Below are positions 7,823-15,044 of a stretch of DNA of 28,649 nt, piece by piece. Below the pieces are notes generated by a model. It did no database searches. It was not told where the DNA came from and saw nothing but the letters and a program-made list of their open reading frames with translations. Origin of the DNA: RGIG5612 sp045546255 (GTDB lineage Bacteria; Bacillota; Clostridia; Lachnospirales; Lachnospiraceae); NCBI GenBank assembly GCA_045546255.1, contig JAZQCK010000056.1:1-28649 (forward strand), in the 5' to 3' direction. The first letter of the stretch is position 1. Every line of letters begins with the position of its first letter. A program made the translations under genes and the position numbers.

Positions 7823-9136
7823 TTAGTCCACCAGTTTTCTCTTATCGACTACGCGGACTGCTTTTCCTTCACTTCTGGTGATCGTCTTCGGTGCAACAAG
7901 ATGTACATTCGGAACGATTCCAAGCATTGCTTTGATCGCATCTTTTAATGCTTTTTCTTTCTGGGCAATCGACTTGACGGTATCGTCAAACTGCTCCGGA
8001 AGAAGTTCTACATAGATATCAAAGACGTCTGTCGTTCCTTCTCTGGATACTTCGATCTGATAGTTCTCTGAATAGTTCTCTTTCAGAAGAACGGCTTCAA
8101 TCTGGCTCGGGAAGACATTGACGCCCTTTATGATCAGCATGTCGTCGGATCTTCCGGTCGGCTTCTTCATCTTGATAAAGGTTCTGCCACAGGAGCACTC
8201 CTCTCTTACGAGAACGCAGATATCTCTTGTGCGGTAACGAAGAAGTGGGAAGGCTTCTTTATCCAGACAGGTAAAGACAAGCTCGCCAGGCGTTCCCTCC
8301 GGAAGCACTTCTCCGGTATCCGGATCGATAACTTCCGCATAGAAGTGGTCTTCGTTGATATGCATGCCGGTCTGGTCCTGGCATTCAAAAGAGACACCCG
8401 GTCCTGAAATCTCGGTCAGTCCGTAAATATCATATGCTTTGATGCCCAGGCCTTTTTCGATTGTGTGCCGCATCTCATTCGTCCATGGCTCTGCTCCGAA
8501 GATTCCGGCTTTCAACGAAATCTGATCCGGCGAGATTCCTTTTTCTTTAAAGCTTTCTGCGATATATGCCGCATAAGACGGAGTGCAGCAAAGACAGGTG
8601 ACATTCAGGTCATTAATGAAAGTCATCTGACGGTCTGTGTTTCCGGAAGACATCGGAACCGTAAGGCTTCCTACCTTATGGGAACCATCATTGAGTCCCG
8701 GACCGCCGGTAAACAATCCATAGCCATAGCTGACCTGCACAACATCTTCTTTATCAATGCCTGCTGCAATCAGTGCTCTCGCACAGCAGTCGCCCCAAAG
8801 ATCCAGGTCGTGCTGCGTATAATATGCGATCACGCGCTTTCCCGTTGTTCCTGACGTGGACTGAATACGCACACAGTCGGCCAGGTCTACGCCGAGAAGA
8901 CCATAAGGATAGGTATCTCTGAGATCGGATTTGGATACGAACGGAAGTTTATAGATATCTTCAATCCCTTTGATATCCTCCGGCTTTACGCCTTTCTCAT
9001 CCATCAGCTTTTTGTAATACGGGACATGCTCATACACATGCTGAACCTGCTTTACAAGCTTTTCTGACTGCAGTTTTTTGATTTCCTCCACCGGCATTGT
9101 TTCAAATTCCGGCTGATAATACTTTCTTTTAACCAT
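7823..9136 (-). CDS. paaK: Phenylacetate-CoA ligase (arylacetate-CoA ligase)
   Basis: 437 aa, the normal length for PaaK. It activates phenylacetate or related arylacetates (indoleacetate, hydroxyphenylacetate) to the CoA thioester using ATP. Seen directly are the adenylate-forming P-loop STSGTTGKRV (93-102), the core motif YGLTEISGPG, the RYRTRDIC segment and the small C-terminal domain with GRSDDMLIIKGVNVFPSQIE that rotates during catalysis. The ATG at 9136 follows GGGAGGG. The ACT-domain gene follows in the same operon. In fermenting anaerobes such ligases work with keto-acid ferredoxin oxidoreductases in aromatic amino-acid breakdown; no such oxidoreductase is in the window, but an aldehyde ferredoxin oxidoreductase lies 6 kb away. 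Confidence 0.94.
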   Translation of the reverse strand: MVKRKYYQPEFETMPVEEIKKLQSEKLVKQVQHVYEHVPYYKKLMDEKGVKPEDIKGIEDIYKLPFVSKSDLRDTYPYGLLGVDLADCVRIQSTSGTTGKRVIAYYTQHDLDLWGDCCARALIAAGIDKEDVVQVSYGYGLFTGGPGLNDGSHKVGSLTVPMSSGNTDRQMTFINDLNVTCLCCTPSYAAYIAESFKEKGISPDQISLKAGIFGAEPWTNEMRHTIEKGLGIKAYDIYGLTEISGPGVSFECQDQTGMHINEDHFYAEVIDPDTGEVLPEGTPGELVFTCLDKEAFPLLRYRTRDICVLVREECSCGRTFIKMKKPTGRSDDMLIIKGVNVFPSQIEAVLLKENYSENYQIEVSREGTTDVFDIYVELLPEQFDDTVKSIAQKEKALKDAIKAMLGIVPNVHLVAPKTITRSEGKAVRVVDKRKLVD

Positions 9137-9145
9137 ACTTCCCTC

Positions 9146-9188
9146 CCGGAGTTGTCTCCGGACTTCCTTTCTCCCTGTTTTCCAGGGA
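9146..9188 (-). promoter_or_regulatory. Structured leader upstream of the paaK ribosome site
   Basis: Two perfect small hairpins lie upstream of paaK: CCGGAG (9146-9151) with CTCCGG (9156-9161) around a TTGT loop, and TCCCTG (9172-9177) with CAGGGA (9183-9188). The first directly abuts the GGGAGGG ribosome site and could limit access to it. I do not recognise a known riboswitch or T-box in it. Confidence 0.4.
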
Positions 9189-9273
9189 ATGATCGATAGA
9201 AATTTACTATGGTGCCATGCTAATTCAGTAAAGTTTATGATAACAAATGTCTTCTTAATTGTAAATTTATGAT

Positions 9274-9301
9274 TTGTATTTATCTAAAAATATGATATAG
9301 T
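9274..9301 (+). promoter_or_regulatory. Promoter of the leucine-rich-repeat-like lipoprotein
   Basis: TTGTAT (9274-9279), a 16-bp spacer and TATAGT (9296-9301) precede the ATG at 9313 by 11 nt. The leader would be about 4 nt and consists of T-rich sequence with no Shine-Dalgarno. A TATGAT at 9291-9296 is an alternative -10. Confidence 0.5.
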
Positions 9302-9312
9302 TTTTTTTGTAT

Positions 9313-10305
9313 ATGAAAAAGGGAATTCTACTTATTACAATCGCATTACTTGTGGTCTTTTGTGGCTGCGGAAGGAACGAAGTGTTTCCTTTCGAGTCTT
9401 CTTCTGTTGTTCCGGAAATAGAAACAGAAACAGAATCAACCACAGAAGAGACCACGACAGAAGAAACCACAACGATCCCTGAAAACGTTACGATCGGCGA
9501 TATTGTCATCCCATGGGATGCAGAAGAAGCCGATATCTCCTATGTCGATGTCAAGTGGATGGGAATCGATATGAACAACGTCCTGGATTCTCTTCCGAAT
9601 CTGAAAAAGATCTATATGATCGGCTGCGGTTACAATAACGAAGAATATGCAGCCCTTCAGGATGCACATCCGGATATCAAGATTGTTTGGGAGATTGTTC
9701 TTTCTTATTGGACGATCCGCACCGACGCCGTTGCATTCTCCACATTCAAGACCTGCGACGACCGCTTCTTCCTGTATAATGACGAGGCTTATTATCTGAA
9801 GTATTGTACGGATCTGGTAGCACTTGATCTTGGACACAACTTTGTATCTGACATCTCCTTCCTTCAGTATATGCCGAATCTGAAGATCCTGATCCTGGTC
9901 GATAATGTAAAGCAGGTAAGAGAGGACGGATATATCGAATATCTCTCTGATCTGTCCATGCTGAAGAACTGCCCGAAGCTTCGCTATCTTGAAATCTTTG
10001 CAATTCATGCGCAGGACTTAAGCTTCCTTGAAGTCTGCAAGGATATCGAAGACTTGAATATCAGCTATACCAGTGTTAACAGCATTGAATATCTGACTGA
10101 TCTTCCTCATCTTCAGAGGCTTTGGATGGAAAACTGCGGTATCTCTTATGATGATTATATCCGGCTGACTGAGATCTATCCGGAAGCTCGGATCGTGTAT
10201 TACGGAACCGGATCGATTGACCAGGGCTGGCGTGATGGCGATCACTACTGGGCAATGAGAGATATGTTCTTTAACAATTATGTGAATCCGATTTATGAAG
10301 ACTAA
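9313..10305 (+). CDS. Lipoprotein with leucine-rich-repeat-like domain
   Basis: 330 aa from the ATG at 9313; an in-frame TTG two codons earlier is unlikely. Residues 1-18 form a short signal peptide (MKKGILLITIALLVVFCG) and C19 is the probable lipidated cysteine, though the lipobox (FCGC) is not canonical. Residues about 28-58 are a Thr/Glu-rich low-complexity linker, as expected for a cell-wall spacer. The remainder has recurring leucine-rich-like units, for example DLVALDLGHNFVSDISFLQYMPNLKILIL split over residues about 170-200, and DIEDLNISYTSVNSIEYL. Similar modules mediate protein binding at the Clostridial surface. It stands alone between paaK and the fumarase genes. No catalytic motif is seen and the ligand is unknown. 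Confidence 0.8.
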   Translation: MKKGILLITIALLVVFCGCGRNEVFPFESSSVVPEIETETESTTEETTTEETTTIPENVTIGDIVIPWDAEEADISYVDVKWMGIDMNNVLDSLPNLKKIYMIGCGYNNEEYAALQDAHPDIKIVWEIVLSYWTIRTDAVAFSTFKTCDDRFFLYNDEAYYLKYCTDLVALDLGHNFVSDISFLQYMPNLKILILVDNVKQVREDGYIEYLSDLSMLKNCPKLRYLEIFAIHAQDLSFLEVCKDIEDLNISYTSVNSIEYLTDLPHLQRLWMENCGISYDDYIRLTEIYPEARIVYYGTGSIDQGWRDGDHYWAMRDMFFNNYVNPIYED

Positions 10306-10319
10306 TCAAAAGCAAATGC

Positions 10320-10349
10320 AAAACTGCCGCGGCATGCGGCAGTTTTTTT
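10320..10349. terminator. Bidirectional terminator between lipoprotein and fumarase genes
   Basis: An 11-bp stem, AAAACTGCCGC (10320-10330) with GCGGCAGTTTT (10336-10346), loop GGCAT, then a seven-T run on the plus strand. The flanking A run provides a T run for the convergent minus transcript. Confidence 0.85.
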
Positions 10350-10373
10350 ATGCTCTCATAATGACTTTAGCAT

Positions 10374-10901
10374 TTATCGCTGATAGATATCATTTCCTTC
10401 TCTGTCGATCGCAACGATGGCAGGAAAGTCCTCGACATACATCTTCCGGACAGCTTCTGTTCCAAGCTCATCAAAGGCGATCACTTCGCTGCTCTTAATG
10501 CACTTCGAAAGCAGGGCTCCTGCTCCTCCGACAGCTGCAAAATAAACCGCTTTATGTTTCTTGATGGATTCGATCACTTCCGGATTTCTGCGGCCTTTTC
10601 CGATCATTCCCAAAAGTCCTTTTTCCAGGAGCAGCGGCGTATATTTATCCATACGGGTGGATGTCGTAGGACCTGCCGATCCAATGACCTGCCCTTCTCT
10701 TGCCGGTGTGGGCCCAAGGTAATAGATCAGACTCCCGTTCAGATCAAATGGCAAGTCCTTTCCCTGCTCAATGAGCTGGACGAGTTCTTTATGTGCGGCA
10801 TCGCGGGCAGAATAAATGATTCCAGTGATACTCACCATATCTCCTGTATGCAATGTTTCTACCGTTTCCGCTGTAAGCGGCGTTGTTATCTTATGGTTCA
10901 T
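10374..10901 (-). CDS. Class I fumarate hydratase (tartrate dehydratase-type), beta subunit
   Basis: 175 aa. It matches the C-terminal swivel half of iron-sulfur fumarases: GDMVSITGIIYSARDAAHKE (about 20-39), YLGPTPAREGQVIGSAGPTT (56-75) and STRMDKYTPLLLEKG, then GMIGKGRR. With the alpha subunit it catalyses reversible hydration of fumarate to malate through a [4Fe-4S] cluster. It starts 10 nt after the alpha stop with a GAGGAGA site. The L(+)-tartrate dehydratase TtdB is the main alternative, because the two enzymes share all visible motifs. Confidence 0.9.
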   Translation of the reverse strand: MNHKITTPLTAETVETLHTGDMVSITGIIYSARDAAHKELVQLIEQGKDLPFDLNGSLIYYLGPTPAREGQVIGSAGPTTSTRMDKYTPLLLEKGLLGMIGKGRRNPEVIESIKKHKAVYFAAVGGAGALLSKCIKSSEVIAFDELGTEAVRKMYVEDFPAIVAIDREGNDIYQR

Positions 10902-10911
10902 TTTCTCTCCT

Positions 10912-11754
10912 CTAGATCGTGCGGCTGATATGGCGGTTTACATGACAGCAGATATTCACTGCCACCGGAAGCCCTGCAATATGGGTCGGGTAGGTCTCGA
11001 TATTCACCCCAAGACAGGTGATGCTTCCCCCAAGCCCTGCCGGCCCGATTCCCAGCTGATTGATCTTATCAAGAATCTCTTTTTCTAATCTTTGAATATG
11101 TTCCTTATCACTCGAAAGGTTTACCGGTCTTGCAAGTGCCTTTTTGGAAAGCAGCGCTGCTTTTTCGAAGGTTCCTCCGATTCCAACTCCGACTACGACT
11201 GGCGGGCAGGCATTTGGGCCTGCAAGTTTTACTGCATCAACGACTGCATCCACGACACCTTCTTCCCCTTCTGCCGGCTTCAGCATATAGACACGGCTCA
11301 TGTTTTCACTGCCGAATCCTTTCGGAGCTAAGGTGATCTGCACGTCCTCTCCGGGAACGAGCGCATAATGGATCACGGCAGGGGTGTTGTCATTTGTATT
11401 TTTTCGGATCAACGGATCCGACACGACGGATTTTCTTAAATAGCCTTCCGTATATCCTCTCCGTACGCCTTCATTTATTGCATCCTCGATATTTCCGCCG
11501 GTGAAATGCACATCCTGTCCCACATTTAAAAAGACGACCGCCATGCCGGTATCCTGACAGATCGGAATGCTTTCCGCTTTCGCAATTTCCATGTTCTGAT
11601 CCAGGATATCCAGAATCTGCTTTCCAAGCGGCGCCTCTTCTTTTTCCTGTGCTGACTTCAGTGCCTGTTTCATATCAGAAGACAATTCATAATTGATTGC
11701 CATACACATCTCAGCAATCGCATCACTTATTATTTTCACATCCAGTTCACGCAT
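10912..11754 (-). CDS. Class I fumarate hydratase (tartrate dehydratase-type), alpha subunit
   Basis: 280 aa from the ATG at 11754, which has GGAGGA 7 nt upstream; a TTG 18 nt earlier lies before that site and is rejected. Three probable [4Fe-4S] ligands are visible: C66 in ICQDTG, C183 in GPNACPPV and C247 in GGSITCLGVN. Other family blocks are NTNDNTPAVIHY (119-130), KGFGSENMSR and GIGGTFEKAALLSKKAL. It forms the N-terminal half of the two-subunit enzyme found in anaerobes. The C-terminal segment CCHVNRHISRTI carries the usual basic residues. Fumarate or tartrate specificity cannot be separated here; no tartrate transporter is adjacent. Confidence 0.92.
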   Translation of the reverse strand: MRELDVKIISDAIAEMCMAINYELSSDMKQALKSAQEKEEAPLGKQILDILDQNMEIAKAESIPICQDTGMAVVFLNVGQDVHFTGGNIEDAINEGVRRGYTEGYLRKSVVSDPLIRKNTNDNTPAVIHYALVPGEDVQITLAPKGFGSENMSRVYMLKPAEGEEGVVDAVVDAVKLAGPNACPPVVVGVGIGGTFEKAALLSKKALARPVNLSSDKEHIQRLEKEILDKINQLGIGPAGLGGSITCLGVNIETYPTHIAGLPVAVNICCHVNRHISRTI

Positions 11755-11781
11755 AAGTTTCCTCCGGATCAAGTTTTTGTA

Positions 11782-11811
11782 ATCATATCATACTGCCGCC
11801 CCTTTCATCAA
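11782..11811 (-). promoter_or_regulatory. Promoter of the fumarase operon
   Basis: On the minus strand TTGATG (11811-11806), an 18-bp spacer and TATGAT (11787-11782) lie upstream of the alpha-subunit ribosome site. A second overlapping TATGAT is at 11792-11787. Confidence 0.5.
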
Positions 11812-11831
11812 AATAATTCACTGTAAAACAT

Positions 11832-11858
11832 AAAAAGACCTGCCAAAAGGCAGGTCTT
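11832..11858 (-). terminator. Terminator after the UroD-family gene
   Basis: A perfect 10-bp stem, AAGACCTGCC (11835-11844) and GGCAGGTCTT (11849-11858), loop AAAA, followed on the minus strand by a T run. It is 20 nt beyond the stop at 11878 and separates that gene from the fumarase promoter. Confidence 0.85.
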
Positions 11859-11877
11859 AATATGAATGTTACGCATC

Positions 11878-13008
11878 TTATTTTCTGCAGGAAAGAATAG
11901 CATCACACATTGCCTGATAGCACTCCGGTTTCGTACTCAGCGGAACTTCACAGCCGGTTCCGAACATAAAGCCAGGTGTTTTCATTCCGATTCCTTCGAT
12001 CAGCTTTTCGCTATACTCACGAACCTCATCCGGAGTTCCATAACTTAACATGTAGGCGCCGACATCTCCACGGAAAGAATGCCATCCATTCAGTATCTCA
12101 GCAGCCTTAAAGAGATCCGTCTTTCCATCGAACTCAAAGTGAACAGAAGCTTTCGGCAGATCCAGAAAACGGTCAAGCATCGGGATCCAGTTACTGTCGC
12201 AGTGAAGTACCGTACGATAGCCAGCATCACGGAATCCGAGCACCATCTGCTTCAGATATGGATATGCAAACTCATCAAACAGATCCGGAGAAAGCACATT
12301 TGCATCGGAACGCATTGCATAGACATGCATACGTTTGACCTTCATACTTTTTGCATTTCTAATATTTGATGCGATCAGTGCCGGAGTATTCTTTTCCAGA
12401 ATATCTTTGATCATATCCGGTTCATCATAAAGATCCATGATAAACAGTTCAAAGGAGCGGATCAGGGATAAGGCATCAAACAACGGATAAAGTACCATAC
12501 CGGCAATCGGCTCTACTCCAAGATTCTGAACAAAGTCCGCCATTTTACCTACGTGTTTTCCCATAGCAATCAATTTAATAATCGTTTTGATCTTTCCGAT
12601 CGGCGGATTCTGGATGCGGCCCAGATATCCTGTATACCAGGCATCCCAGCCTTTTTTCAGAATAAACTGATAATCTTCATCGCTGATATTCGGCGTTTCT
12701 ACAAACTGAAACTGAACATCATCCGGGAGTTCTTTTCCGGGATAACGGGCCGGAAGGCCCTCACCGAAAATAACATCTGCTAAAGGCGCGTTGATGGAAA
12801 CATCAGGATAGCCGAATTTATCATAAGTCGTTTTGATCGCATTTAAAAACTTGTTGGAATCCTGGATCATCGCTGCCTGCGTCACGCCGGCAACTTTGCC
12901 TGCCCAGGTGATCAGCTGTGGATAGAACGGAATGTCGCTTCTGTCTTTCGGCATCTGACAATCAAACATCGCTTCAACACGTTCACGGGAATTGTTATAC
13001 ATACTCAT
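11878..13008 (-). CDS. Uroporphyrinogen decarboxylase-family protein (methyltransferase-like)
   Basis: 376 aa with ATG at 13008 behind AAGGAGG. The fold signature is recognisable from PDLFDEFAYPYLKQMVLGF (241-259), DAGYRTVLHCDSN (261-273) and the C-terminal GTGCEVPLSTKPE (350-362). It is probably not haem-synthetic: no hem gene is adjacent and the N-terminal arginine-rich coproporphyrinogen motif is absent. H269, C270 and C353 resemble, with altered H-C spacing, the His-x-Cys...Cys zinc site of MtaA/MtbA corrinoid methyltransferases. No corrinoid protein or methyltransferase partner is in the window. A LysR gene lies just upstream on the same strand. Role is probably C1 transfer to or from an unknown small molecule; this is inference. 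Confidence 0.78.
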   Translation of the reverse strand: MSMYNNSRERVEAMFDCQMPKDRSDIPFYPQLITWAGKVAGVTQAAMIQDSNKFLNAIKTTYDKFGYPDVSINAPLADVIFGEGLPARYPGKELPDDVQFQFVETPNISDEDYQFILKKGWDAWYTGYLGRIQNPPIGKIKTIIKLIAMGKHVGKMADFVQNLGVEPIAGMVLYPLFDALSLIRSFELFIMDLYDEPDMIKDILEKNTPALIASNIRNAKSMKVKRMHVYAMRSDANVLSPDLFDEFAYPYLKQMVLGFRDAGYRTVLHCDSNWIPMLDRFLDLPKASVHFEFDGKTDLFKAAEILNGWHSFRGDVGAYMLSYGTPDEVREYSEKLIEGIGMKTPGFMFGTGCEVPLSTKPECYQAMCDAILSCRK

Positions 13009-13046
13009 TTTTAAACCTCCTTCGTACGGAACAACTATCTGCAGTC

Positions 13047-13088
13047 ATTGTAGCAATGGAAAGTTCAAAAGAGAAATGAAGGAAAGTT
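13047..13088 (-). promoter_or_regulatory. Promoter and direct repeats upstream of the UroD-family gene
   Basis: TGCTACAAT (minus, 13055-13047) is an extended -10. The octamer GGAAAGTT occurs twice on the plus strand, at 13058-13065 and 13081-13088, i.e. just upstream of the -10 and near -45, on the same face about every 23 bp. They are candidate binding sites for the neighbouring LysR protein. Confidence 0.4.
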
Positions 13089-13116
13089 TATGAAGTATAA
13101 CAAAAAAGAATAGTTT

Positions 13117-14010
13117 CTATAACTTTTTAACGAGGGCTTTCAGACTCTCATTTGGATTTGATTTTTTCCAGACCAGAAGAAGATCGTTTCGCAATTCTTC
13201 CAATGGAAACATTTTGATCCTCGGATCTTCCAGATCGATCGTATCATCGATCAGAGCGATTCCGTTATCCAGAAGGATATTGATCTTAAAAGAAAGCTCA
13301 TTCGGAATATAGCAGGAAACTTTCGGCGAGAAACCCGCTTCCTTTGCAAGCGCATTCAGCAGTTCTAAATACAAGGGATCCGTCTCCGCAGAAAGTGCAA
13401 TAAAAGACTCGGACTTCAGGTCACGAAAAGTGATGTGTCTTTTCTTTGAGAGCGGATTGTTCTTCGAGACATATATCGCAAGATGGGACTGATTGATCAG
13501 TTTCGAACAAAGCCCCTTCCCCGCCATCTGCTTTTGAAGATGTCCGGAAATACAGACAGCATCATATTCATCTGCAAGCAAGGAAGGCAGTAAGGTCGTC
13601 ATGACCTGGTATTCTAAATACAGATCCATGCCTTTCTCCTCTTTAACCGCTGCCAGAGCATCATAGAGTTCCTGATCATGTGTACCGAAACTTGCCATGC
13701 CGATTTTAAGGTGCCTGCTTTTCCCTTCCTGAGTTGCATGCGCTTTTTCTACAGAGTCTTCAAACTGCTTCATGATCTTTTGCCATTCCGCATAACACTC
13801 CCTCCCGGCCGGAGTCAGCACAGGGCGTCCATGTGACCTGGTAAATAGAATGATTCCCAGTTCATTTTCCAGATTCTGGATTGTCTTACTGACCATGGGT
13901 TGGGACATGCTTAATATTTCCGCAGCTCCACTGAAGTTTCCACAGTCGGCAACCGTCATGAATATCTGGATCTGATTCAGTTTGATGTTCGTAAGCTGAA
14001 TATGCTGCAT
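13117..14010 (-). CDS. LysR-family transcriptional regulator
   Basis: 297 aa. The N-terminal winged helix-turn-helix spans about residues 9-67 (IFMTVADCGNFSGAAEILSM, then SKTIQNLENELGIILFTR), followed by a linker helix and a periplasmic-binding-protein-like effector domain (about 95-290). The ATG at 14010 has a GAGG site. A promoter TGGAAA-17 bp-TAGAAT is seen on the minus strand (14071-14043). It lies 108 bp upstream of and co-directional with the UroD-family gene and divergent from the RlmN-like gene, so either could be a target. The effector is unknown. Confidence 0.92.
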   Translation of the reverse strand: MQHIQLTNIKLNQIQIFMTVADCGNFSGAAEILSMSQPMVSKTIQNLENELGIILFTRSHGRPVLTPAGRECYAEWQKIMKQFEDSVEKAHATQEGKSRHLKIGMASFGTHDQELYDALAAVKEEKGMDLYLEYQVMTTLLPSLLADEYDAVCISGHLQKQMAGKGLCSKLINQSHLAIYVSKNNPLSKKRHITFRDLKSESFIALSAETDPLYLELLNALAKEAGFSPKVSCYIPNELSFKINILLDNGIALIDDTIDLEDPRIKMFPLEELRNDLLLVWKKSNPNESLKALVKKL

Positions 14011-14042
14011 CTTAGGAACCTCGTAATTGTTATTGTATTTTC

Positions 14043-14071
14043 ATTCTACGCTTTCTGCTTTATTCTTTCCA
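14043..14071 (-). promoter_or_regulatory. Promoter of the LysR gene
   Basis: TGGAAA (14071-14066), a 17-bp spacer and TAGAAT (14048-14043) on the minus strand lie 33 nt upstream of the ATG. The divergent -10-like boxes of the RlmN-like gene are 55 bp away, so the two promoters are arranged back to back. Confidence 0.5.
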
Positions 14072-14100
14072 GCGTTTTTCGCTCATCCATTTTCGACTTT

Positions 14101-14122
14101 TATGATAAAATAAGCTGCAATG
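14101..14122 (+). promoter_or_regulatory. -10 region abutting the start of the RlmN-like gene
   Basis: Overlapping -10 candidates TATGAT (14101-14106) and TAAAAT (14106-14111) precede the ATG at 14120. An in-frame TAA at 14111-14113 rules out any longer protein. No Shine-Dalgarno is present, so the message would be leaderless or carry only a few nucleotides. The -35 is weak. Confidence 0.45.
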
Positions 14123-15010
14123 AAAACCAAAACGATCCAGATATCGGAAGATGGTACAAAAAAATATCTCTTAGAGCTCGAGGATGGTAATCTGATCGAG
14201 ACAGTATTGATGACACATCCTTACGGCCAAAGCGTCTGTGTGAGCAGCCAGGCCGGCTGCAACATGGGCTGTGCTTTTTGTGCTTCCGGTCTGTTAAAAA
14301 AAATCCGGAATCTGACGGCTGAAGAAATGCTTGGACAGGTATTGGCTACAAAAGAGGACGTCAGCCATATCGTAGTGATGGGAACGGGTGAACCGTTTGA
14401 CAATTATGAAGAAGTGATCCGCTTCTGCAACACCATCAGTGATCCAAAACTGCTTTCTGCTCACTTCCAAAAGCTGAATTCTCGTGAAGCGGATACTTTA
14501 AAAAATGCCCCTGGTTATACCTTTTCCGCAGTCGCGCCTCGTCATATCACGGTCAGCACCTGTGGGATCGTTCCGAAGATTTACGAATTTACTGAGACGG
14601 AAAAACGCTTCAATCTTGCGATCTCACTGCATGCTCCGAATAATGAGCTCCGTAATCAGCTGATGCCGGTCAATAAAAAATATCCTTTAGACGAATTGAT
14701 TCCTGCTGCCGCTGAGTACTGCAGGAAAACAAAACGCCGGATCACCTTCGAATATATTCTGTTAGAGGGTGTGAACGATAGTGAAGAACATGCCGAAGAA
14801 CTGGCGAGTCTGTTAAACAACGACTCTTTTTATGTGAATCTGATTCCTTATAACAACGTGAACGAATTCGGTTTTCGTGGAAGCGAAAAAGAAAAGGCGC
14901 TCCGTTTCTATGATATTCTGATGAAGAACGGACTCAAGGCAACTTTGCGTAAAGAGCATGGAAGCGATATTGCTGCAGCCTGTGGGCAGCTTAGACTGAA
15001 TCACCAGTAA
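14120..15010 (+). CDS. RlmN/Cfr-family radical SAM protein without the N-terminal domain
   Basis: 296 aa. The radical-SAM cluster motif is C47-x3-C51-x2-C54 (CNMGCAFC). C40, seven residues before it, and C288 in AAACGQLR align with the two catalytic cysteines of E. coli RlmN (C118 and C355). GTGEPFDNYEEV and RHITVSTCGIVP are family blocks. The expected reaction is C2 methylation of an adenosine in 23S rRNA or tRNA. Canonical RlmN has roughly 80-100 extra N-terminal residues; here the chain begins at the interdomain strand (SEDGTKKYLLELEDG) and an upstream in-frame stop proves the shortness. There is also an insertion of about 20 residues around 110-138. It is likely a paralogue with altered substrate recognition, not the housekeeping RlmN. 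Confidence 0.85.
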   Translation: MKTKTIQISEDGTKKYLLELEDGNLIETVLMTHPYGQSVCVSSQAGCNMGCAFCASGLLKKIRNLTAEEMLGQVLATKEDVSHIVVMGTGEPFDNYEEVIRFCNTISDPKLLSAHFQKLNSREADTLKNAPGYTFSAVAPRHITVSTCGIVPKIYEFTETEKRFNLAISLHAPNNELRNQLMPVNKKYPLDELIPAAAEYCRKTKRRITFEYILLEGVNDSEEHAEELASLLNNDSFYVNLIPYNNVNEFGFRGSEKEKALRFYDILMKNGLKATLRKEHGSDIAAACGQLRLNHQ

Positions 15011-15015
15011 TTTGA

Positions 15016-15042
15016 AAAGCTCGTGAGCGAATCACGAGCTTT
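15016..15042. terminator. Bidirectional terminator between RlmN-like and HAD genes
   Basis: A 10-bp perfect stem, AAAGCTCGTG (15016-15025) and CACGAGCTTT (15033-15042), with a 7-nt loop, flanked by A and T runs. The T run overlaps the stop codon region of the convergent HAD gene. Confidence 0.88.
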
Positions 15043-15044
15043 TT

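Noticed and set aside
9137..9240. T-box or known riboswitch upstream of paaK
   Set aside because: I could not find the conserved T-box antiterminator sequence or the core of any riboswitch I know.
11878..13008. Haem-biosynthesis uroporphyrinogen decarboxylase (HemE)
   Set aside because: The typical N-terminal porphyrin-binding motif is missing and His/Cys residues fit the methyltransferase branch of the superfamily.
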